From an uncultured Eubacteriales bacterium (lineage in GTDB: Bacteria > Bacillota > Clostridia > Oscillospirales > Oscillospiraceae), in the NCBI GenBank assembly GCA_900550615.1, contig URSX01000088.1:1-6623 (forward strand): a stretch of 6,623 bases of DNA, written 5' to 3'. The position numbers were made by a program, and so were the translations under genes. The notes below the pieces were generated by a model, which was not told the origin of the DNA, made no database searches, and saw nothing but the letters and a program-made list of their open reading frames with translations. Below, one piece after another: positions 1 through 4,004 of the stretch; position 1 is the first letter of the stretch; each line of letters begins with the position of its first letter.

Positions 1-10
1 CGGGGGAACG

Positions 11-42
11 GATTCCCACGTCGCTTCGCTCCTCGGAATGAC
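11..42. repeat. Intergenic repeat fragment at the left edge
   Basis: A short imperfect dyad with ATTCC (12-16) and GGAAT (35-39) as outer arms encloses a CGCTTCGCTCC-type core. From memory, very similar 'TCGCTTCGCTCCTCG-AATGACA' sequence is scattered between genes in many Oscillospiraceae and related Firmicutes, so this is probably the end of a dispersed intergenic repeat. No gene can be read through it, and the window edge may cut it. The family assignment is recalled, not searched. Confidence 0.4.
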
Positions 43-67
43 AGGAGAGGTTTTCGTCAGGCACAGC

Positions 68-108
68 AAAACCGCCGCTTCTGGCGGAAGCGGCGGTTTT
101 GCCCTTTT
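68..108. terminator. Hairpin terminator, probably bidirectional
   Basis: A perfect 13-bp stem (68-80 paired with 88-100) has a 7-nt loop (81-87). Its outer A/T pairs provide four T's at the 3' side of the stem in either direction. On the plus strand GCCCTTTTAG follows. On the minus strand the hairpin lies about 50 nt beyond the stop codon of the microprotein gene at 151-234 and would end its transcript. On the plus strand it could end a gene lying to the left of the window. Confidence 0.7.
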
Positions 109-150
109 AGGGGAAGGGGAAGAATGTATGGAAAAGAAAAGTATGAACGA

Positions 151-234
151 TTACTTATTGCGGGCAGCCAGGGACACGATGCCTACGATCGCCAGCATAC
201 CGGCCAAAGCGGCCAAAATAATATTCAGGAACAT
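151..234 (-). CDS. 27-residue single-span membrane microprotein, function unknown
   Basis: This small ORF begins MFLNIILAALAG and ends SLAARNK. Residues 2-24 are almost entirely hydrophobic (Leu, Ile, Ala, Val, Gly, Met), enough for one membrane helix. The positive tail (Arg25, Lys27) predicts the C-terminus on the cytoplasmic side. An AGGAGG sits 8 nt before the chosen ATG (minus strand, 248 to 243). A second ATG 4 nt further upstream, in another frame, is too close to the AGGAGG and would encode a non-hydrophobic peptide. The gene has a promoter-like sequence (288-316), a leader of about 47 nt and a hairpin terminator (68-100), so it looks like an independent unit of about 210 nt. It is divergent from a LysR-type regulator, which suggests that regulator controls it. 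I do not recognise the family. By form it could be a small membrane-complex subunit (in the manner of KdpF or CydX), a stress microprotein, or a type I toxin, but I saw no obvious antisense antitoxin RNA. Confidence 0.66.
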   Translation of the reverse strand: MFLNIILAALAGMLAIVGIVSLAARNK

Positions 235-287
235 ACATCTGACCTCCTCATTTCGATTTGTTTTTCGTAAGCTTACTGGTTGATTTT

Positions 288-316
288 ATATTAGCAGAAA
301 CTTAGCAATTTGTAAA
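288..316 (-). promoter_or_regulatory. Sigma-A-type promoter of the microprotein gene
   Basis: Read on the minus strand there is a -35 TTTACA (316 to 311, 5/6 match), a 17-nt spacer, and a -10 TAATAT (293 to 288) preceded by TGC, an extended -10 signature. The predicted start is near 281, giving a leader of about 47 nt to the ATG at 234. The leader contains the 10-bp palindrome GTAAGCTTAC (267-276). Confidence 0.6.
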
Positions 317-318
317 AC

Positions 319-343
319 GAATGTTATTCATCCATTTGATGAA
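319..343. promoter_or_regulatory. Two dyads, candidate operator subsites
   Basis: Two perfect small dyads lie side by side: GAAT-GTT-ATTC (319-329) and TTCATC-CATTT-GATGAA (327-343). They sit between the two divergent promoters, just upstream of the microprotein -35 at 311-316. Relative to its predicted start (about 281) their centres are near -43 and -54, where LysR-family activators usually place their activation subsite. Binding by this regulator is inferred from position only. Confidence 0.35.
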
Positions 344-349
344 ATTTTC

Positions 350-378
350 TTGTGCATAGCCGCAAACTATGCTACACT
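350..378 (+). promoter_or_regulatory. Promoter of the LysR-type regulator gene
   Basis: The elements are -35 TTGTGC (350-355), a 17-nt spacer, and -10 TACACT (373-378) preceded by TGC, an extended -10. The predicted start is near 385, which leaves a leader of only about 15 nt carrying AAAGGGGG (385-392) as RBS, 7 nt before the GTG at 400. The promoter core is almost exactly covered by the palindrome at 354-372. Confidence 0.6.
354..372. promoter_or_regulatory. LysR-family operator, GCATAG-N7-CTATGC
   Basis: A perfect 6-bp inverted repeat with a 7-nt spacer contains the family signature T-N11-A (T357, A369) in its ATAG-N7-CTAT core. That core has the geometry known for LysR-family sites such as ATAC-N7-GTAT of BenM/CatM. 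It lies between and over the -35 and -10 of the adjacent regulator gene, so bound protein should repress that gene's own transcription, the usual LysR negative autoregulation. It could also be the high-affinity anchor site for controlling the divergent microprotein gene (centre near -82 of that promoter). Confidence 0.65.
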
Positions 379-399
379 GACAGAAAAGGGGGTGTCCGC

Positions 400-1284
400 G
401 TGAGCATAACAAAATATCAGGTCTTTCTGACGGTGGCCGCCTGCGGCGGCTTCACAAGGGCGGCGGAGGAACTGCACTTCACCCAATCCGGCGTCAGCCA
501 CACCATTGCCGCCCTGGAAAACGAGCTGGGCGTGCCGCTGTTTGTGCGCAACCGGGGCGGCGTGACTCTGACGGCGGACGGCCGGGCCCTGCTGCCGTAC
601 ATCCAGACCCTGTGGGACGATGCCCACCGGCTGGAGCAGAAGGCCGCCGACCTCCGGGGCCTGGACACGGGCCTGGTGCGGGTGGCCACGTTCAACAGTG
701 TGTCGGTGCAGTGGCTGCCGTATTTGCTGAAGTCGTTCCGGGAGGAGCACCCGCACATTGAGTTTGAGCTGCTGACCTTCGTGGAAAACGCGGAGCTGGA
801 GGAGGCGGTGCTCAGCGGCCAGGCGGACTGCTGCTTCGTGAGTCTGCCCACGGCCCAGTCTCTGGACACCTGGCTGCTGCACCGGGATCAGTGGCGGGTC
901 ATCGTGTCCTACGGCCACCCCCTGGCCGGGCGGGACCCCTTCCCCCTGGAGGCTCTGTCCACGGAGCCGTTCATCTTCTTACAGGAGGGGGACGACTACG
1001 AGGTCCAGGCGGTGCTGGACCGCTTGCAGGTGCGGCCCAACATCCAGTACATTTTGCGGGACGACCTGTCCATCCTGGCCATGGTCTCCAACGACCTGGG
1101 CATCAGCATCATGCCGGAGCTGGAGCTGGAGCACTGCCCCTATCCCCTGGTGGCCTGCCCCCTGCCCCAGGCGTTTTACCGCAACATCGGCATTGCGGTG
1201 AAGGACAAAAACGCCCTGTCCCTGTCCACCCGCCGCTTCATAGAGCACACCCGTCACTGGGTGGGGACGCATTACAGTAAGTGA
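400..1284 (+). CDS. LysR-type transcriptional regulator
   Basis: A 294-residue DNA-binding regulator, the usual length for the family. The N-terminal winged helix-turn-helix spans about residues 1-60: F18-T-R-A-A-E-E-L, then the recognition helix around Q29-S-G-V-S-H-T-I to L39-E40, and the wing with L47-F-V-R. A linker helix (about 60-88) mediates dimer contacts. The effector-binding domain starts near G91-L-V-R-V-A, with Ser100 near the usual ligand-contact loop. The inducer cannot be told from sequence. The GTG at 400 is chosen because it gives the canonical N-terminus VSITKYQVFLTVA and has AAAGGGGG 7 nt upstream; an in-frame GTG at 352 lies inside the -35 box and would precede the predicted transcript start. 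The operator at 354-372 suggests autoregulation and control of the divergent microprotein gene. The remnant gene at 1309 follows 24 nt downstream and is probably co-transcribed. Confidence 0.93.
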   Translation: MSITKYQVFLTVAACGGFTRAAEELHFTQSGVSHTIAALENELGVPLFVRNRGGVTLTADGRALLPYIQTLWDDAHRLEQKAADLRGLDTGLVRVATFNSVSVQWLPYLLKSFREEHPHIEFELLTFVENAELEEAVLSGQADCCFVSLPTAQSLDTWLLHRDQWRVIVSYGHPLAGRDPFPLEALSTEPFIFLQEGDDYEVQAVLDRLQVRPNIQYILRDDLSILAMVSNDLGISIMPELELEHCPYPLVACPLPQAFYRNIGIAVKDKNALSLSTRRFIEHTRHWVGTHYSK

Positions 1285-1308
1285 GGATAGAGGAGAATCG
1301 GAGGAAAA

Positions 1309-1461
1309 ATGAAATTTGTCATGTCCTACAGCTGCGGCGAAAGCGGCGAATACCACACCCCGGTCACAGACGGCCCCATCTTCCACCGGCCCCTCGCCTT
1401 CAAAACGGGGGAAATTCTCGACTTCGGCATGATCTCGGTGGTGGATATGGTGCCAGCATAG
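1309..1461 (+). pseudogene. Internally deleted Dph6-like ATP pyrophosphatase ('diphthine--ammonia ligase' family) remnant
   Basis: The 50-codon frame has an intact GGAGG 4 nt before its ATG. Residues 1-10, MKFVMSYSCG, match the start of Firmicutes Dph6-like ATP-binding proteins, where the next residues are KDS of the PP-loop (SxGKDS). Here the sequence instead jumps to ESGEYHTPVTDGPIF, which matches the C-terminal (C)GE-GEYHT-V-DGPIF motif of the same family, and runs to a plausible natural C-terminus (…SVVDMVPA). Full-length members have roughly 220-240 residues, so about 170-190 are missing. Both flanks of the deletion would have encoded Cys-Gly, so recombination at a TGCGGC repeat (now single, 1333-1338) explains the event and why the frame survives. 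With the PP-loop and central domain gone it cannot be an ATP pyrophosphatase. The family match is from memory; the alternatives are an assembly artefact or a repurposed microprotein. Confidence 0.72.
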
Positions 1462-1474
1462 ACGCATATATAGA

Positions 1475-1506
1475 AGAAACCGTCACCCTGGCCGGTGACG
1501 GTTTCT
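1475..1506. terminator. Hairpin terminator after the remnant gene
   Basis: A perfect 13-bp stem (1475-1487 with 1494-1506) has a 6-nt loop CTGGCC. It begins 13 nt after the stop of the remnant gene. There is no long T-run on the plus strand (GTTTCTATAAAA follows). On the minus strand TTTCTTCTATATAT follows, so it could also back-stop convergent nadE transcripts. Confidence 0.6.
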
Positions 1507-1598
1507 ATAAAACCTTAAGTTCACTTCGTTAGGGCTGACCGCTTGTGGCAGCACCCTTTCTATACTCATTTGAACAGAAATATACGCTCTATCAAGTG

Positions 1599-1625
1599 CG
1601 GCCCGGGACGGCGGGCCGTTTTTTT
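1599..1625 (+). terminator. Strong intrinsic terminator, plus strand
   Basis: A 7-bp all-GC stem, CGGCCCG (1599-1605) with CGGGCCG (1612-1618), has a 6-nt loop and is followed at once by seven T's (1619-1625), the classic plus-strand intrinsic terminator. It lies only 3 nt past the nadE stop codon (minus strand) and would keep rightward transcripts from the regulator unit out of nadE. On the minus strand no T-run follows, so it is directional. Confidence 0.8.
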
Positions 1626-1628
1626 GCC

Positions 1629-2399
1629 TTACTTATAGTAGTCCGTCTCCTCCTCCAGGGCCATGGGCAGCCCGTTGTGATACACGGGAATGGTGGCGAA
1701 CTTGAAGCGGCTGGCCCGGTGCTTCCGGTCGATCTGCTCTTTGATCTCCGGGTCGCACACGCCCCGGCGGACATACTCATTGACGGCGTGGTAGGTAAAG
1801 CCCAGGTTGTCCTCGTCCGTGAGGCCGGTGAGACCGTCGGAGGGGGGCTTTTGCAGGAAATGCTCCGGCAGACCCAGAGCGCGGCCCAGGGCGATGACCT
1901 CCTCCGTGGTGTACATGCCCAGGGGCGAGAAGGCCCCGGCGCTGTCGCCATAAATGGTGCAGTAGCCCACCCAGTCCTCGGAGAGGTTGGAGGTGTTGAT
2001 CACCGTGCCCCCAGGCAGGGACTGGGCCACGGCGTAGAGGGTGGACATGCGGATGCGGGAGGGGAGATTCACCGTGGTCTGGCGGCTGGGCTCCAGCCCC
2101 GCCTTCTTCATCTCGTTCAGAACGCCCTGCACCGCGTCATGGATGTTGATGGTGCAGTGGGGGATGTTCAGATGCTCCACCAGGCCCTGAGAATAGTCGA
2201 TATCCGGCTGCACGCCGTCGGGCATCAGCACACCGTACACGTTCTCCCGTCCATAGGCCGCCACGGCCAGAGCCGCCACGGTGGAACTGTCCTTGCCGCC
2301 GGAGATGCCGATGACCGCCGTCTGCCCGTGGCAGTTTTTCATCTGGTCAGCCATCCATTCCAGCAGGCCCGCCAGCTGCATTTGGGGGTTAAAATCCAT
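1629..2399 (-). CDS. nadE: NH3-dependent NAD+ synthetase
   Basis: A 256-residue cytoplasmic enzyme that makes NAD+ from nicotinic acid adenine dinucleotide, ATP and ammonia, the last step of NAD synthesis. The N-type ATP pyrophosphatase loop SGGKDS is at 33-38. Other conserved segments are NLPSRIRM (111-118), TSNLSEDWVGYCTIYGD (136-152, the GY-T-x-YGD dinucleotide-binding region), KPPSDGLTG (184-192) and TDEDNLGFTY (194-203). There is no N-terminal nitrilase/glutaminase domain, and the length fits the single-domain ammonia-dependent form. The ATG at 2399 is preferred over an in-frame ATG 66 nt upstream because it has GGGAGG 9 nt before it, and the upstream ATG falls in the promoter region. 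It is monocistronic: a terminator separates it from rnhA, it has its own promoter, and it converges on the regulator unit. Confidence 0.95.
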   Translation of the reverse strand: MDFNPQMQLAGLLEWMADQMKNCHGQTAVIGISGGKDSSTVAALAVAAYGRENVYGVLMPDGVQPDIDYSQGLVEHLNIPHCTINIHDAVQGVLNEMKKAGLEPSRQTTVNLPSRIRMSTLYAVAQSLPGGTVINTSNLSEDWVGYCTIYGDSAGAFSPLGMYTTEEVIALGRALGLPEHFLQKPPSDGLTGLTDEDNLGFTYHAVNEYVRRGVCDPEIKEQIDRKHRASRFKFATIPVYHNGLPMALEEETDYYK

Positions 2400-2432
2400 A
2401 AAATTGCGCCTCCCTGTGATTTTCTTGCAGCT

Positions 2433-2461
2433 ATTGTACGGCATTGCGCGGCAAAATGCAA
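2433..2461 (-). promoter_or_regulatory. Promoter of nadE
   Basis: Read on the minus strand there is a -35 TTGCAT (2461 to 2456, weak), a 17-nt spacer, and a -10 TACAAT (2438 to 2433, 5/6). The predicted start is near 2426, giving a leader of about 27 nt to the ATG at 2399. It lies just downstream of the 2490-2529 terminator, consistent with nadE being transcribed separately from rnhA. I saw no obvious NAD-responsive repressor site. Confidence 0.5.
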
Positions 2462-2489
2462 GCAATCAGTTCTCTATTCTGCTCTATAT

Positions 2490-2529
2490 ACAGAAAACCC
2501 TCCCGCCATAGGACGGGAGGGTTTTCTGT
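2490..2529 (-). terminator. Hairpin terminator downstream of rnhA
   Basis: A perfect 16-bp stem (2490-2505 with 2514-2529) has an 8-nt loop CCATAGGA. On the minus strand the stem ends in GGGAGGGTTTTCTGT. It is placed to end leftward transcription from rnhA before the nadE promoter. The stem is nearly symmetric in its A/T ends and could work in both directions. Confidence 0.8.
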
Positions 2530-2643
2530 TGTGTGTTAGGAGAGAGAGAAAATCACTTTTGGAAAGGTTCTTTGTATGCTCATACTATACTTTGTAAATA
2601 TGGCAAAACAATAAATTCCCGGTGAACAATTTGTGAACAAATC
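2530..2643. other. AT-rich spacer with direct repeats and dyad, no gene seen
   Basis: This spacer lies between the rnhA stop and its terminator. It contains an 8-bp direct repeat GTGAACAA (2622-2629 and 2633-2640, period 11 bp), overlapped by a dyad ATTTGT-GA-ACAAAT (2629-2642). A possible minus-strand promoter, TTGTTT-16-TATAGT (or TTGCCA-16-TATGAG), lies around 2579-2610 and would make a transcript of about 80-90 nt ending at the 2490-2529 hairpin. No ORF with an RBS was found. The promoter matches are weak. Confidence 0.3.
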
Positions 2644-3078
2644 TCAGAACCGCCGGCTCTGAGCCACGGCCATCTCATCGCAGCGGTTGTTCTTGGCGTT
2701 GGAGGCGTGGCCTTTGACCCAGTGATAGCGGACATCGTGCCGGGCGATGAGGGGCAGCAGCTGCTCCCAGAGATCCACGTTCTGGGCGGGCTTCTTGTCG
2801 CTTTTGACCCAGCCTTTTTTCTTCCAGCCGTAGACCCATCCCTTTTCCAGGGCATCGATGACATACTTGCTGTCGCTGTAAAGCTCCACGATGCACGGCT
2901 CCTTCAGCAGCGACAGGGCCTCGATGACGCCGGTGAGCTCCATGCGGTTGTTGGTGGTGTCCGGCGCGCCGCCGGAGATCTCCTTCTCGACACCGTTCCA
3001 CTCCAGGATCGCCCCCCAGCCCCCGGGCCCGGGATTGCCGGAGCAAGCGCCGTCAGTATAGATGATTACAGTTTTCAT
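2644..3078 (-). CDS. rnhA: Ribonuclease HI
   Basis: A 144-residue cytoplasmic endonuclease that cuts the RNA strand of RNA-DNA hybrids (R-loops, Okazaki primers). All catalytic residues of type 1 RNase H are present at nearly the E. coli positions: Asp9 in YTDGACSGNPGPGGWG, Glu47 in NNRMEL, Asp69 in YSDSKY, His124 in VKGHA, and Asp134 in NNRCDEMA. The basic 'handle' region (about 80-100: GWVYGWKKKGWVKS) used for substrate binding is also present, as in E. coli RNase HI. The length is slightly below the E. coli protein (155). The ATG at 3078 is chosen over an in-frame ATG 42 nt upstream because AAGGAG lies 5 nt before it and MKTVIIYTDG is the normal family N-terminus. It is separated from trmO by a repeat-filled spacer, so it is probably transcribed on its own; I saw no convincing promoter between 3080 and 3130. 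Confidence 0.96.
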   Translation of the reverse strand: MKTVIIYTDGACSGNPGPGGWGAILEWNGVEKEISGGAPDTTNNRMELTGVIEALSLLKEPCIVELYSDSKYVIDALEKGWVYGWKKKGWVKSDKKPAQNVDLWEQLLPLIARHDVRYHWVKGHASNAKNNRCDEMAVAQSRRF

Positions 3079-3129
3079 AATAGCTCCTTGAGAATCAACT
3101 TGCCTCGGCTCATGATGCATCTATCGAAC

Positions 3130-3282
3130 GGCGGGGTGTGGTCACCCCGCCCTACGGTGAAATAACGAAACCGTTTGTAGGGCAGGGCCCGTGTGCCCCG
3201 CCAATGGCGCGGCACATCGAGCGGACGACTCTATCCGCCCGGGAGGTACGGTACGGCGGGCGACCGCGAGGGTCACCCCTAC
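3130..3282. repeat. Cluster of three related palindromic intergenic repeat units
   Basis: Three G+C-rich units of about 26-28 bp share a GGCGGG start and a CCCTAC end, in orientations +, -, +. Unit 1 is 3130-3155. Unit 2 (inverted, GTAGGG…CCCCGCC) is 3177-3202. Unit 3 is 3255-3282. Units 1 and 2 face each other around an AT-rich centre (3156-3176) with extra ACGGT/ACCGT pairing, so 3130-3202 forms one larger imperfect palindrome. Between units 2 and 3 lies a small hairpin GCGGA…TCCGC (3221-3237). A short hairpin ACCCCT-N5-AGGGGT (3275-3291) overlaps the end of unit 3. 'GTAGGGGCGG…CCCTAC' repeats are, as I recall, dispersed in Oscillospiraceae genomes. The cluster lies between trmO and rnhA and may act as an mRNA 3' end for gyrA-trmO; no T-run terminator is seen there. 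Confidence 0.55.
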
Positions 3283-3323
3283 GAAAGGGGTTGGTGCGCC
3301 GCGTCCTTAGCTCCCCTCCCCTT

Positions 3324-4004
3324 TTACTCTTCCACCGCCACCACCGTCAGCACGCCGCCGTCCACGGTGAACCTGACATTTCTTCCGGCAAAGGTCAGAC
3401 CGTAGATTCTTTCCGGGTCCTCCTGATACCGAGGTCGGGGATCGCAGGATAGAACGCCCCGGAGGCCCGCTCTCTGTTCTTCGGTCAAGCCCGCCAGCAG
3501 CGCCGGATTGCATTCTACCTGCAAGGTTTGCCCTCCCAGAGGGTCGGTAAAGCCCCCGGTGGCATCCACGCGGCAGTCGGCATAGGGCAGGTAGGGCTTG
3601 ATGTCCAGAATCGGCGTGCCGTCCACCAGATCGGCGCCGCTGACATCGATCACCGGGCCCAGCTTTTCATCCTGCCGCAGCCCCTTCAGCGCCACGCAGG
3701 ACAGGCCGATGGCATTGGGCCGGAAGGGCGACCGGGTGGCGAACACACCCATACGGCGGTTGCCCCCCAACCGAGGCGGCCGCACCGTGGGCGACCACTC
3801 CTCCCGCACCGCCCGGTGGAACTGGAAAATCAGCCACAGGTGGGAAAATCCCTCCAGTCCCCGAAGGGCATCCGGATTTCTGTATTCCGGCTCAAACACC
3901 ACAGTCCCCCCCAACTCCGGCACCAGGCCGCTCTGCCGGGGCACACCGAATTTCTCCGGCAGATCCGTGCGGATATGGGCGATGATATGCAGGGAAATGT
4001 CCAT
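3324..4004 (-). CDS. trmO: tRNA (adenine(37)-N6)-methyltransferase TrmO (TsaA/YaeB family)
   Basis: A 226-residue protein close to the length of E. coli TrmO (about 235). The family uses S-adenosylmethionine to methylate t6A37 to m6t6A37 next to the anticodon of threonine tRNAs. Conserved blocks in order are PRQ (22-24), RPPRLGG (75-81), GVFATRSPFRPNAIGLS (86-102), DLVDGTPILDIKPYLPY (125-141), and in the C-terminal domain DPRPRYQED (188-196). The ATG (4004) shares its first base with the last base of the gyrA stop (TAATG), and a GGAGG inside the gyrA 3' end lies 4 nt before it, so the start is well fixed and translation is probably coupled to gyrA. Some genomes annotate the family as tsaA. 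The enzymatic role is established for E. coli TrmO; the precise tRNA targets here are inferred. Confidence 0.93.
   Translation of the reverse strand: MDISLHIIAHIRTDLPEKFGVPRQSGLVPELGGTVVFEPEYRNPDALRGLEGFSHLWLIFQFHRAVREEWSPTVRPPRLGGNRRMGVFATRSPFRPNAIGLSCVALKGLRQDEKLGPVIDVSGADLVDGTPILDIKPYLPYADCRVDATGGFTDPLGGQTLQVECNPALLAGLTEEQRAGLRGVLSCDPRPRYQEDPERIYGLTFAGRNVRFTVDGGVLTVVAVEE

Noticed and set aside
38..283. Open frame of 81 codons on the plus strand
   Set aside because: It runs through the terminator hairpin at 68-100 and antisense to the microprotein gene, has no RBS at its start, and its product has biased, low-complexity composition at the hairpin.
352..399. Longer N-terminus for the LysR-type regulator starting at 352
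   Set aside because: The start codon would lie inside the -35 box, upstream of the predicted transcript start. The 16 extra residues are not family-like, and GTG 400 has a proper RBS.
2400..2465. Longer N-terminus for nadE from an ATG at 2465
   Set aside because: The extension overlaps the promoter elements at 2433-2461 and lacks an RBS; MDFNPQMQ at 2399 has GGGAGG at 9 nt.
1545..2597. 350-codon open frame on the plus strand
   Set aside because: It is a shadow of nadE on the opposite strand, with a His/Gly/Val/Leu-rich product typical of antisense frames in G+C-rich genes. It also crosses two terminators and the nadE promoter.
3271..3323. Intrinsic terminator for trmO at the ACCCCT-N5-AGGGGT hairpin
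   Set aside because: The stem is only 6 bp, no T-run follows on the minus strand, and it is part of the repeat unit. It is mentioned with the repeat instead.
3138..3452. 104-codon plus-strand frame over the repeat cluster
   Set aside because: It is made largely of palindromic repeat sequence and the antisense end of trmO, with no RBS.
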